A stretch of 64,000 bases of DNA from contig NZ_QJQX01000052.1 of NCBI RefSeq assembly GCF_013393185.1, forward strand, positions 248,001 to 312,000. Direction: 5' to 3'. Numbering within the stretch: position 1 is the stretch's first letter; every line of letters begins with the position of its first letter. The position numbers were made by a program, and so were the translations under genes. The DNA is from Sphingobium lactosutens (GTDB taxonomy: Bacteria; Pseudomonadota; Alphaproteobacteria; Sphingomonadales; Sphingomonadaceae). Positions 40,346 through 50,245 of the stretch are shown piece after piece. The notes under the pieces were generated by a model, which did not search any database, was not told the origin of the DNA, and worked only from the letters and a program-made list of their open reading frames with translations.

Positions 40346-40505
40346 GGGGTGCGGACTCCTTGGAATCGACGAATGCCGCGCTTCATGCGCGGGGGATGGC
40401 GTTGCCGCACCCCCTAGGCGCGACGGGCCGAGGAGGCAAGCCATTATGAGTTTCTTAGCGACCATCGGGCTATTGTGACCGGACGGTTGGGGGAGCGTAC
40501 GCAAT

Positions 40506-40652
40506 ATGTCCGGGCTGGCATTGGCAATGTTTGTCGCGCTGTTCGCCTGGGGACCGCAGATCGTCGGCTATGAGGATCCCCATGGGAAGGTCCAGCTCGC
40601 CTTGCTGGCGACCTTCTGTTTCGGCTTGCTGATCGGCTACCGATCCAGCTGA
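40506..40652 (+). CDS. small two-helix membrane protein
   Basis: A 48-residue ORF: MSGLALAMFVALFAWGPQIV, a short loop with YEDPHGKV, then QLALLATFCFGLLIGYRSS. Two hydrophobic segments joined by a charged loop are typical of small inner-membrane proteins. A GGGGGAG stretch lies ~12 bases before the ATG, slightly far. Divergent from purS. I do not recognise a family; the ordered hydrophobic pattern is the main support. Confidence 0.5.
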   Translation: MSGLALAMFVALFAWGPQIVGYEDPHGKVQLALLATFCFGLLIGYRSS

Positions 40653-40832
40653 CGCGCGCTGGGCGCACGAATCCTGGTAGCAACAGTATCGGGCAGCAGC
40701 GGGCCAACATTGATTCGTCGTCGCGATATGATGCGTCCGCCCCGCTTGGCCATGCATCCTCCCGGCGATCCGGGGCGAAAGAAACATCCCGGAAAACAGC
40801 GCTCCGCGCCGCCTGCTCCACCGCCATATGAT

Positions 40833-40864
40833 AAAAAAAGGGCCGATCCGTGAGGACCAGCCCT
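40833..40864 (-). terminator. intrinsic terminator downstream of ettA
   Basis: On the minus strand AGGGCTGGTCC (40864-40854) pairs with GGATCGGCCC (with G-T pairs) across a short loop, then a TTTTTTT run (40839-40833). It is about 125 bp beyond the ettA stop. Confidence 0.75.
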
Positions 40865-40987
40865 GAAAGTTTTTAGGAGAGGATGCCTGAAAGGCCTGCC
40901 TCCTATGAAATGTTAGCGCCACCATCGCAAGTGCGAAATAGCGGCCCGCGGTTGCAAAGATTGCAACCGCGTTTCGCTTCGATGTCG

Positions 40988-42673
<1,686 letters not shown>

Positions 42674-42775
42674 GGGTTCGCGCAGCTCCGAAAAATCAGA
42701 CGTTGGAATTTGGGGCGGAGTTAGCGGACGCGGAAGCCATTGGCAAATGGGGGATCGCTCGATAAGCCTTCACTC

Positions 42776-44149
42776 ATGCACAAAATCCGATCGGGCCAGC
42801 TTGCCGCCCTGCTTCTTGGCAGCATCCTCACCGCCAACGCCGTCCACGCGGCCCCTGCCGACAGCGGCACGATTCGGGAAGCGGCGCTCAAGGATGATGT
42901 CGCCTGGGACTTTACCGAAGGGCTGACGACCGAAATCGGCCCGCGCCCCGCCGGCACGCCACAGGAAGCCCGCGCCCGCGACTGGGCGGTGGCTAAGCTC
43001 AAGGCGCTCGGTTTCTCCAACGTGCGCGCCGAACCTTATATGATGCCGGTCTGGGTGCGCGGCAGGGACGAAGCCCGCATCCTCTCCCCCTTCCCGCAAA
43101 ATCTGGTGCTGGCCGCGCTCGGCAACAGCGGATCGACCAGCGACAAGGGGATCGAAGGCGAAGTCGTCTATTTCCCCAGCATCGCCGATCTGGAGGCCGC
43201 GCCCGAAGCGAGCCTCAAGGGCAAGATCGCCTTTGTCGACCATGGCATGAAGGCGACACAGGACGGCTCTTCCTATGGCTATTTCGGCGCGGCGCGGCGG
43301 CAGGGGCCGAGCATCGCGTCGAAAAAGGGCGCCATCGCCATCCTCATCCGCTCGATCGGCACCGATCATCATCGTGTGCCGCACACCGGGGTCCTGATGT
43401 GGGCGGACGGGGTGACGCCGATTCCGGCAGCGGCGCTGACGGTGCCTGATGCAGAACAGCTCGCCCGCATCGTAAAGCGCGGCCAGCCGGTGAAACTGCA
43501 CCTCACCCTGACCTCGAAGATGCTGAAGGACCAGCCTTCCGGCAACGTGATCGCCGAAATCCCCGGCAGCGATCCGGCGGCGGGCGTGGTCGTAGCGGCG
43601 TGCCATCTCGACAGCTGGGATCAGGGCACCGGCGCAATCGATGACGCGACCGGCTGTGCGATCGCCGCCGCCTCCGCACTTCACGTCGCCAAGGTCGGCC
43701 AGCCCCGCCGCACCATCCGCGTGCTGATGGCGGGCGCTGAGGAAGTAGGCGGCGACGGCGCACGCGCTTATTATAAGGCGCACGGGTCGGAGAAGCATGC
43801 GCTGGCGATCGAATCGGATTTCGGCGCCGACCGGATCTGGCGCGTCGATTTCAAATTACCCAGGGGGCATGAGGCACTGTCCAAGCGCATCGCGGATGCC
43901 CTTGCTCCACTCGGCGTGGGGGCCAGCACGCAGGAAGCGGGCGGCGGCGCCGACATCGCGCCTCTGGTAAAGGCCGGCGTTCCTGTCATCGATCTGCAAC
44001 AGGACGGCACACGCTATTTCGACCTGCACCACACGCCCGACGATACGCTGGACAAGGTCGATCCCGAGCAATTGCGGCAGAATGTCGCCGCTTGGGCCGT
44101 GACGCTGGACATTGTCGCAAACGCCTCAGAAACAATGAGCGCTAACTGA
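42776..44149 (+). CDS. M28 family metallopeptidase, exported
   Basis: A 457-residue exported zinc aminopeptidase/carboxypeptidase-like enzyme. A signal peptide (to ~residue 24, NAVHAAP) precedes an N-terminal PA-like insert (FPSIADLEAAPEASLKGKIA) and the M28 catalytic core: AACHLDSWDQGTGAIDDATG (His and bridging Asp), AGAEEVGGDGARAYYKAHG (Glu base and ligand), ALAIESDFGAD (Asp) and HHTPDDTLDKVD (last His). All ligands are present. The ATG at 42776 begins the signal peptide; TTG at 42740 is a less likely alternative. Likely digests peptides in the periplasm or outside. Confidence 0.93.
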   Translation: MHKIRSGQLAALLLGSILTANAVHAAPADSGTIREAALKDDVAWDFTEGLTTEIGPRPAGTPQEARARDWAVAKLKALGFSNVRAEPYMMPVWVRGRDEARILSPFPQNLVLAALGNSGSTSDKGIEGEVVYFPSIADLEAAPEASLKGKIAFVDHGMKATQDGSSYGYFGAARRQGPSIASKKGAIAILIRSIGTDHHRVPHTGVLMWADGVTPIPAAALTVPDAEQLARIVKRGQPVKLHLTLTSKMLKDQPSGNVIAEIPGSDPAAGVVVAACHLDSWDQGTGAIDDATGCAIAAASALHVAKVGQPRRTIRVLMAGAEEVGGDGARAYYKAHGSEKHALAIESDFGADRIWRVDFKLPRGHEALSKRIADALAPLGVGASTQEAGGGADIAPLVKAGVPVIDLQQDGTRYFDLHHTPDDTLDKVDPEQLRQNVAAWAVTLDIVANASETMSAN

Positions 44150-44306
44150 ACTTTTATAGTAGACAACCGCCCGTCGCGTGATTCTGCCGCTTCACCGACG
44201 CAGAAAAGCATTGATTTGTGCAGCGCACACGTTAATGCGGGTCGCTCGCGTAGGGTCACATTTGTAACGTGCCAGACGCGGCATAATGCTATGGGAGCCG
44301 TACACA

Positions 44307-44528
44307 ATGAAGAAGATCGCTGTTGTTTTCGCTTCGGCCAGCCTGATGGCCCTCGCCGCTTGCGGTGAGAAGCCGGCCAACGAGACCGCGAACGCTTCGA
44401 ACGCCGTCGTCGAGAACGTCGTCGAAAACGCCGTCAACGCTGCGGACAACGCCGCGAACGCTGCCGACAACGCCGCGAACGCCGCGAACGCCGCGAACGT
44501 TGCTGAGAACGCCGCGAACGCGAAGTAA
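44307..44528 (+). CDS. Asn/Ala-repeat lipoprotein
   Basis: A 73-residue lipoprotein: signal MKKIAVVFASASLMALAACG with a good LAAC lipobox (Cys19), then a mature region made almost only of Asn, Ala, Val, Glu and Asp in NAADNAA/NAA-type tandem units. The DNA is a gccgcgaac-type tandem repeat, so copy number could vary by slippage. The pattern predicts an extended helical or unstructured surface-anchored spacer, perhaps like entericidin or Lpp-type small lipoproteins. Followed by a strong terminator at 44550-44580, so it is monocistronic. A TTGTAA/TAATGC promoter-like pair with 16-bp spacing lies upstream. Confidence 0.82.
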   Translation: MKKIAVVFASASLMALAACGEKPANETANASNAVVENVVENAVNAADNAANAADNAANAANAANVAENAANAK

Positions 44529-44549
44529 TCTTCGCATTAGCGAGATTCG

Positions 44550-44580
44550 AAGGGCGGGCCCGAAAGGGCTCGCCCTTTTT
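44550..44580 (+). terminator. intrinsic terminator of the lipoprotein gene
   Basis: AAGGGCGGGCCC, a GAAA loop, and GGGCTCGCCCTT form an 11-12 bp stem with one mismatch, followed by TTTTT. It begins about 20 bases after the lipoprotein stop. Confidence 0.9.
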
Positions 44581-44660
44581 CGTGCCCGCTCGATTGGCGC
44601 CACCGCGCCGGAACATCGCACCACCGACATGTGTTTCTCTTCCAACGAAAAAGGAGAGAC

Positions 44661-44741
44661 ATGATGGGCAAGGGCATATTGCTGTGGCTGCTGGGCGTGC
44701 CGATCCCCATCATTCTGCTCTTATGGCTGTTCTTCCACTGA
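44661..44741 (+). CDS. 26-residue membrane micropeptide
   Basis: An ORF shorter than usual cut-offs: MMGKGILLWLLGVPIPIILL followed by LWLFFH. It has a strong AAGGAGAG ribosome site 5-6 bases before the ATG and encodes a single hydrophobic helix interrupted by VPIPI. Similar micropeptides (GKGILLWLLGIPIPII pattern) are widespread in Proteobacteria as unannotated genes near other genes. Likely inner-membrane; function unknown. A second ATG (44664) follows directly. Confidence 0.7.
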   Translation: MMGKGILLWLLGVPIPIILLLWLFFH

Positions 44742-44930
44742 TCGGCGATCACGTAGCCGGTTTGCCCCGCCAGTAATAGCGCGCCGGACAATTGACAGGC
44801 CGAAGAAGGACATCGTCCGCGAGCGTTTCGCGGTTCCCCTACCCCGTCCCGATTCGTTTGGTCATTCTCTACCGCGAACGCTCTTTTCGCTTGCGCTTTA
44901 TCGGCGCAGAAAGCTAAGGGCTGCGGGCGT

Positions 44931-45007
<77 letters not shown>

Positions 45008-45008
45008 C

Positions 45009-45752
45009 TCACTTCATCAGTTGAGCGGCGATCAGCCAGCCGGGACAGGCGGCCAGCGCCAGAAATGTGCCGAGCGGCACGCGCGCCATTCTTTTCCGCG
45101 CCTTGCCCGTCGCCAGCACGACCGCCAGTCCGACACCCGATGCGATCAGCAGGATGAAGGGCAAGGCCTGCCATCCGAACCATGCGCCGAGCGCGCCGAG
45201 CAGCTTGGCATCGCCCAGCCCCAGCCCCTCGCGTCCGCGCAGCACCCGGTAAGTCAGCGCGATCGCCAGCAGCACGCCATAGCCGGCTGCCGCCCCGATG
45301 ATACGATCGGGGAGCAGGATATCGGTCGCCCAGAGGCCGAGGGTTAAGCCCAGAAAGGCCAGCGGCAGCGTCAGCGCGTCCGGCAACCAGAAATGGCGCC
45401 AGTCCAGAACCGCGAGCGTCAGCAACAACCACCCCAGCAGCATCCAGCCGATGCCGCCCAGATCAGGCCGGAAGCCCAGCGCGAGCGCGCCGATGATCGC
45501 GCAGCCCGCTTCCACCCGCCCATGCAGCGGGTCGATCCGCGCCCCACAGGTGCGGCACCGCCCGTGGCTCAGCATCGCACTGAGCATCGGCACGAGATCG
45601 CGCGGCGTCAGCACCCGGCCACAGCCGTCGCAGGCGGAGCGTCCCCGCATGACGCTGCGTCCCTGCGGCCAACGCAGGATCAGGGTCGCAAGGAAGCTGC
45701 CGAGAATCGCGCCAGCCAGCGCGCCGACGATCGCCGCAGCGGGCTGGATCAC
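45009..45752 (-). CDS. gspO: type II secretion prepilin peptidase (GspO/PilD)
   Basis: A 247-residue polytopic enzyme that cleaves and N-methylates the pseudopilins. Cytoplasmic zinc loop with CDGC (41-44) and CRTC (66-69); catalytic aspartates D117 (AVLDWRHFWLPD) and D181 (GLGLGDAKLLGALG, GxGD motif). About seven hydrophobic segments follow. Presence of both CxxC pairs suggests a full bifunctional peptidase/methylase. Last gene of the T2SS operon; its end lies one base from tRNA-Pro on the other strand. Start overlaps the gspN stop. Confidence 0.94.
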   Translation of the reverse strand: MIQPAAAIVGALAGAILGSFLATLILRWPQGRSVMRGRSACDGCGRVLTPRDLVPMLSAMLSHGRCRTCGARIDPLHGRVEAGCAIIGALALGFRPDLGGIGWMLLGWLLLTLAVLDWRHFWLPDALTLPLAFLGLTLGLWATDILLPDRIIGAAAGYGVLLAIALTYRVLRGREGLGLGDAKLLGALGAWFGWQALPFILLIASGVGLAVVLATGKARKRMARVPLGTFLALAACPGWLIAAQLMK

Positions 45753-46471
45753 AATGTGCCTTCGACCTTCAGCACCTGGGCGTTGCCGATGCCGGCAAAA
45801 CCCGCCTGCCCCAGGGCGCCGGTGAGGGCGGGGTCCGCCGTCTCCACACGCATTTCCGCGACATAGCGACCCGATCGCCAGATGCGCAGATTGATCTTCT
45901 CAAGGCCCGACTGACTGACCAGCGGCAGCAGCAGCGCATCCCCGTCGCAGGCAACCGCACCCGAAAGGCCCTGGGACAGGTTCAGGCCAGGAAATTGCCC
46001 GGCCATCCTCGCCCGCACGCGCCCTTCGGCATGACCACAGCGATCGCCACTATAATAGGCGCTGACATCTTCCAGAATCAGGCTGGCCACCGGCAGCGGC
46101 GCGAAGCTGCGCCCCAGCGGTACGGCGCCGGACACATCGTCCACGCCGATGCGGCCGAAACCGACCGTCAGCGCGCCCTTGATATCGTCGGTCACGCCCC
46201 GCGCGCGGACGACATCGAAGCGGGCGCGGCCCATCAGCAGCGAGATCGGCGATAGCCCCGCCCGCACGCTGCCCATCGGCATGTTGCCCAGCATCAACTG
46301 GTCGATCCGGCCGCTCCACACCGTGCCGCGCACTTCACGCGCAGCGACGCCCAGCCGCTCCAGCCCGGCAAGGCCGAGCGCCACGCGCATCGGGAAGAAG
46401 AGCAGCAGGCCCGAAAGCAGAACCAGAATCAGCGCGATCCGGCTGCGGCGCGACAGGTGAAGGCCCATCAT
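45749..46471 (-). CDS. gspN: type II secretion system protein N
   Basis: A 240-residue bitopic protein: short cytoplasmic lead MMGLHLSRRSR, one TM (IALILVLLSGLLLFFPMRVAL), then a periplasmic beta-rich domain with GSVRAGLSPISLLMGRARF and GLSGAVACDGDALLLPLVSQSG, matching GspN. Two cysteines may pair. GspN is present only in some T2SS (for example Klebsiella, Caulobacter and Xanthomonas types); its role is unclear. Overlaps gspM and gspO by ATGA-type junctions. Confidence 0.85.
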   Translation of the reverse strand: MMGLHLSRRSRIALILVLLSGLLLFFPMRVALGLAGLERLGVAAREVRGTVWSGRIDQLMLGNMPMGSVRAGLSPISLLMGRARFDVVRARGVTDDIKGALTVGFGRIGVDDVSGAVPLGRSFAPLPVASLILEDVSAYYSGDRCGHAEGRVRARMAGQFPGLNLSQGLSGAVACDGDALLLPLVSQSGLEKINLRIWRSGRYVAEMRVETADPALTGALGQAGFAGIGNAQVLKVEGTL

Positions 46472-46956
46472 TGCCCTTCCCCCCGCACCAGCACCGCCTG
46501 CACCGACACGCTGCCCGCAGTGGGCGACGGTCGCGCGCTCATCGTCTCGACGCGCACGCCCTGCGCCTCCAACTGCGACAGCCAGGAAAGGAGCGCGATC
46601 GGCCGGACCGAGGCGATGGCGATGTCCATCCGGTCATTGCCCTGCGCCTGCGCCCGCTCCAGCGTCAGCCCGGCCTCGCCCGCGCCCTGCCCGACAAACT
46701 GGTCGAGCGGCACGGCGGGGCCGCTCGACGCCGGTGTGCGCGGCAGCGATTTCAACTGCTTCACCGCTGATCGGACGGCAGCATTGCGGTCGGTCGCCTC
46801 GATCAGCGCCTCGCGCGCATTTTTCTGCGCCCTGCCGAGCGGCATGGCGACGCCGAACCAGAGCATCACCCCGGCCAGCAGCGCGAACATCACGCCCAGC
46901 ATATATTGTTCGCGGGTGGAGCGCTCCGCCCAATAGGTGGCTATCCGTTCCATCAT
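46468..46956 (-). CDS. gspM: type II secretion system protein M
   Basis: A 162-residue bitopic protein. MMERIATYWAERSTREQYML leads to one TM (~20-40) and a periplasmic ferredoxin-like domain with SWLSQLEAQGVRVETMSARP and the C-terminal GSVSVQAVLVRG strand. GspM forms the inner-membrane platform with GspL. Overlaps its neighbours by 4 bases each. Confidence 0.87.
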   Translation of the reverse strand: MMERIATYWAERSTREQYMLGVMFALLAGVMLWFGVAMPLGRAQKNAREALIEATDRNAAVRSAVKQLKSLPRTPASSGPAVPLDQFVGQGAGEAGLTLERAQAQGNDRMDIAIASVRPIALLSWLSQLEAQGVRVETMSARPSPTAGSVSVQAVLVRGEGQ

Positions 46957-48071
46957 GACCGCACCGTGATATCCGCCAGCGTCCGCCCGCCCGGATCCTG
47001 GGACGGGGTCGCCGTAATCGTGAAGCCGGCGGCCTGGAGCGCCAGCAGGACTATGTTGATGTCATCCGCCTTGGCCGCGGCCAGCGTCGCGCGGACCATG
47101 CCGTCGGGATCGCGCGACAGGCTGGTCAGCGCCACGCCCGGCGCATCCTGCATTGCCGCGAGCAGGCCGGACACCGGCGCGGTAAAGGCACGACCGCCCG
47201 CACCGCGCGCGGCCAATTGCCCTTCCATCTCCACCTGCGCCTGCGCTGCGTCGCTGGCGTTGGGCAGAACCTGCTGCGCCAGCGCCAAGCTGTCACGGTC
47301 GAGCCGGCTCGCCTCCATATTCTGGCGAACGATCGTGACCAGCGCGATCAGCAGGCTGGCCAATAATATCAGCCCAGTCCACAGCGCGATGCGACCGAGC
47401 GCCTGCTTGTCGACGGCGCGGCGTACCCGCTTGGCAAAATCGCCCTGCCGCATGTCGAGCGCCGGCTTGTCCAGCGCTGCAATGGCGCGACCTTCGATCA
47501 TACCCGATGCGACATCGACGATGGCCGCGCCGCCGATCAATTCGGGCAGTGCCATGTCGGCCGTCAGGGCGATGTCTTCGCCACGCAGAACCCTGTCCCC
47601 GGCGATGATGCCGCGACTGAAGCCAGTGTCCGGCTCCGGCAGCAGCAAAGCCGCCGGAACGATGATATCCGGGTCCAGCCCATGATGCTGCGCCCAGAGC
47701 AGCCAATGCTGCATATCGGCGCGACTGGCGACCGCCACCAGATGGGGCTTTGCCGGATCGTCATTTTCGTCGGTGGCCGCGAACAGCTGGTCGGCCGGCA
47801 ACAGACCCGCCGCGAGCGCCGAAAGACGCGATGCCGCCCGCCCCTGCCGCACCGGCAGTTCGGGATGAACGATCCAGTGCAGCGTCACCAGCGCGGCCGG
47901 CGTCACCATCAGCACGCGCGCCTGCTCCGGCAACGCGGCGATCCCGCAGGCGGCGAGCCAGTTGGTGCCTTCGCCCGACTGGACGAGCGCGCCATCGATC
48001 ACGCGCATCCAGCGCGCGGGCGCCTGCTCCATTTCCGGCAGGAAGATGATCAGCGCGTCGCGACTGCTCAT
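46953..48071 (-). CDS. gspL: type II secretion system protein L
   Basis: A 372-residue protein. The cytoplasmic actin-like domain (SSRDALIIFLPEMEQAPARW, then VLMVTPAALVTLHWIVHPEL, and DIVVPAALLLPEPD-like strand) recruits the GspE ATPase; one TM (IALWTGLILLASLLIALVTI, ~235-255) connects to a short periplasmic ferredoxin-like domain (DDINIVLLALQAAGFTITAT). The ATG at 48071 overlaps the gspK stop; the open frame extends upstream through gspK and is not coding there. Confidence 0.88.
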   Translation of the reverse strand: MSSRDALIIFLPEMEQAPARWMRVIDGALVQSGEGTNWLAACGIAALPEQARVLMVTPAALVTLHWIVHPELPVRQGRAASRLSALAAGLLPADQLFAATDENDDPAKPHLVAVASRADMQHWLLWAQHHGLDPDIIVPAALLLPEPDTGFSRGIIAGDRVLRGEDIALTADMALPELIGGAAIVDVASGMIEGRAIAALDKPALDMRQGDFAKRVRRAVDKQALGRIALWTGLILLASLLIALVTIVRQNMEASRLDRDSLALAQQVLPNASDAAQAQVEMEGQLAARGAGGRAFTAPVSGLLAAMQDAPGVALTSLSRDPDGMVRATLAAAKADDINIVLLALQAAGFTITATPSQDPGGRTLADITVRS

Positions 48072-49075
48072 GCGCCCGCGCCCCAGTTGCGCCGCACCAA
48101 TATCGCCTTGCCTTGCCGCGCGTCGATCAGCGCTCGCTCCGCCAGTTGCGTTCCCCCCACGTCCACCGAAACGTCCACTCCGAAAAATCCAGTCGTCAAT
48201 TTCACCTGCTCCGACACCTCGGTCATCGGCGACAAGCCGGCCAGCGAAGGCAAGGCCCAGAATTGCGTCGTGCTGCCGTAGCCGTCCGCCGGTCGCTGCG
48301 CCAGCAATTGCCGCGCCTGCGCGATGCTCAATTGCTCCGGCAGCAGCATGGCGAACAGCGGCGCCTGCCCCGGCAGCAGCGTATTGATGTTGATCGGCGA
48401 CAGATCCGTGACCGGCAGCGCGCAAATCCACGGCTTCACCAGGTCGTAGATGGCGGGCGTGATGCCCGCGACCGCCCGCAACTCGCTTGCGTCGATCATC
48501 AGCCGGTTGGCGGCGCGATAGGGGCGCTCGCCCTTGGCGTAATAATCATCTTCCGCGCCGCCCGGCTGCGGGACGCTGTCGCTGTCGATCCAGTCGGCAA
48601 GGCTCGCGGACGCCGCCTGCGCCTGTCGCGCATCGACGCCCAGAAGCTGGAGCAGCGCCTGAAATTGCGAGACGCCTATGGGACGCACCTTGAGCGCCGC
48701 CTCGCTCTCGCCACTGACGACGCTGTTGAGGTTGAAACAGTTGCCCGCATCCGTGACCCGCGCGGTCGCGACGCCGCCGGGCACCGGGATGGCCTGAGGC
48801 GCGCCCAGCCATCCGCCGGCCAGCGTCGTCCTGGCCGGATTGGACGCGACCAGATCGCCGATCCGCAGCCGCGCGATTTCGGTCCCGGCGTCGGCATAGG
48901 CGCGCGCCTGATCGACCGCGCCACCATTGCCCGTCATCCGCGTCGCCAGCGCCAGCCGCTCCAGCGCGCCGGCAGCGACCACCGCCATCACCGCCACCAG
49001 CAGCAGCACAGTCAGCAGCGCCGCGCCCTGCTCGCTCGATTTGCGCGAATCAGGCACCGATCGTGCCCCCTGCAT
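48068..49075 (-). CDS. gspK: type II secretion minor pseudopilin GspK
   Basis: A 335-residue minor pseudopilin of the large GspK class. Prepilin-type leader ends in SSEQG, followed by AALLTVLLLVAVMAVVAAGA (the GspK-type helix lacking Phe1 and Glu5). The mature protein has the typical inserted alpha domain and Asp-rich metal region (LADWIDSDSVPQPGGAEDDYYA). GspK caps the pseudopilus tip with GspI and GspJ. Start is either ATG at 49075 or GTG at 49057, the latter with an AGGGGG-type ribosome site 9 bases upstream. Confidence 0.88.
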   Translation of the reverse strand: MQGARSVPDSRKSSEQGAALLTVLLLVAVMAVVAAGALERLALATRMTGNGGAVDQARAYADAGTEIARLRIGDLVASNPARTTLAGGWLGAPQAIPVPGGVATARVTDAGNCFNLNSVVSGESEAALKVRPIGVSQFQALLQLLGVDARQAQAASASLADWIDSDSVPQPGGAEDDYYAKGERPYRAANRLMIDASELRAVAGITPAIYDLVKPWICALPVTDLSPININTLLPGQAPLFAMLLPEQLSIAQARQLLAQRPADGYGSTTQFWALPSLAGLSPMTEVSEQVKLTTGFFGVDVSVDVGGTQLAERALIDARQGKAILVRRNWGAGA

Positions 49076-49838
49076 CGGGCGCCTGTTCCACCGGTCCGGG
49101 CGCCACGAGAAAACGCAGCGTGACAGGCGGTTCCCCCTTGCGCGTCACGGTCAGCTCCACCGCCTTGGGCAGCAGGTCCGGCTGGCTCGGCGTCCATTCC
49201 TCTCGCCATTCGCCCTGCGCATCCCGGAAGCGCAACTTCGCCGCCTCGACATTTTCGAGCAGCCCCGCCGGATCGTCGCCGGCCGCCCCGTCCAGTTGCG
49301 CATAGGTCCGCCGCTCCAGCCGCCCCTGCCGCACCCAATATTCGACCTTCTGCAAGGAAGGACGCGGCAGGTCGCCCAGATTGTCCCAGCCACCGCGCAC
49401 GAACTGCATCACCGGCTGATCCTCGCCGCCGTCATGCGCCCAAAAGGCGGGCGCCAGCGTTCCCGCCTCGGTCCGGGTGATGCGCGGCACCGCTTGCCCC
49501 AGATCTCCTGCAAGCGCACCGCCCGCGCGCTGCACCGCGGCCATGTCGTCCAGCCGCGCCTTGACCTGCGCCTGCGCCGACACGCTGTTGCCCAGCAACA
49601 GCACGCCCGCCGCCGCGAGCATGGCGAAGATCATCAGCGCGACGAGCAGCTCGATCAACGTGAAGCCCTGTTGGGCGGAACGCTCGAAAGACCTGAAGCC
49701 CTGTTGGACGGCAGGCGTGCAGGTCTGTTCGCCGCCTCCGTTCGTTTCGAGCGAAGTCGAGAAACGGTCGGAGCGGCGCCCTCCGCTTCTCTCCACGCTC
49801 GAAGCGAACGGCTGGTGCGGATTGGCACGGCCCATCAT
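49050..49838 (-). CDS. gspJ: type II secretion minor pseudopilin GspJ with an extra-long leader
   Basis: A 262-residue pseudopilin. The cleavage site is SAQQG|FTLIELLVALMIFAMLA, with Phe1 and Glu5. The leader before it would be 58 residues if the ATG at 49838 (overlapping the gspI stop as ATGA) is used. Canonical leaders are 6-25 residues. Between residue 15 and the cleavage site there is no ATG, GTG or TTG codon in frame, so at least 44 leader residues must be translated, and most of them (FASSVER ... STSLETNGG) come from a family-A REP element (49738-49811). The site also contains a second upstream QQGF. The mature part (VKARLDDMAAVQRAGGALAG, WDNLGDLPRPSLQKVEYWVR) is normal GspJ. Confidence 0.88.
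   Translation of the reverse strand: MMGRANPHQPFASSVERSGGRRSDRFSTSLETNGGGEQTCTPAVQQGFRSFERSAQQGFTLIELLVALMIFAMLAAAGVLLLGNSVSAQAQVKARLDDMAAVQRAGGALAGDLGQAVPRITRTEAGTLAPAFWAHDGGEDQPVMQFVRGGWDNLGDLPRPSLQKVEYWVRQGRLERRTYAQLDGAAGDDPAGLLENVEAAKLRFRDAQGEWREEWTPSQPDLLPKAVELTVTRKGEPPVTLRFLVAPGPVEQAPDAGGTIGA
49738..49811. repeat. REP-type inverted repeat, family A, copy 3 (inside gspJ)
   Basis: Arms CCGTTCGTTTCGAGCGAAGT... and ...TCTCCACGCTCGAAGCGAAC with G at the end, 74 bp, the same element as at 20206 and 38317. Here it lies in the 5' coding region of gspJ, in frame, and encodes part of the prepilin leader. Confidence 0.88.
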
Positions 49839-50245
49839 TCCGTCACCCGCACAAAACTCAGCACGACCGGCGAAGCGCCCGGCTGGCCGTCGACGGTCAG
49901 ATCGACCTGCAACAACCGCTTGTCGTCGGTCGCCCGGACGGTGCGGCTCCAGTGCCAGCGCCGCCCGCCATTCTCGACCTCGCCATCCTCTTCGCCGATC
50001 GAGGGCGGTGCGGGGTCGGTCTGCGTCTCGACCATTAGGTTGCGCGCCACGATCTGGCCCATCGCCTTGCTGTCGAGATCGGCCGCCGTGTGGAGCGTCA
50101 CCCCCTGCAAGCGGACAAGCGCCAGCGCGGCAAGGCTGAACACCGCCAGCGCGACCAGCATTTCGAGCAGCGTGAAGCCGTGTTCGGCGGAACGCCCAGC
50201 ATCACAAGCCGTGAAGCCTTCCTGTCGCTGACCATCCTTAGCCAC
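49835..50245 (-). CDS. gspI: type II secretion minor pseudopilin GspI
   Basis: A 136-residue minor pseudopilin. Leader of 23 residues ends RSAEHG|FTLLEMLVALAVFSLAAL, with Phe1 and Glu5. A second GFT (EGFTACDAG) sits ten residues from the start, so the leader contains a duplicated cleavage-like site. Mature part with LVRLQGVTLHTAADLDSKAM and ARNLMVETQ is typical GspI, which starts the pseudopilus tip complex with GspJ and GspK. GTG start at 50245, overlapping the gspH stop. Confidence 0.9.
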   Translation of the reverse strand: MAKDGQRQEGFTACDAGRSAEHGFTLLEMLVALAVFSLAALALVRLQGVTLHTAADLDSKAMGQIVARNLMVETQTDPAPPSIGEEDGEVENGGRRWHWSRTVRATDDKRLLQVDLTVDGQPGASPVVLSFVRVTE

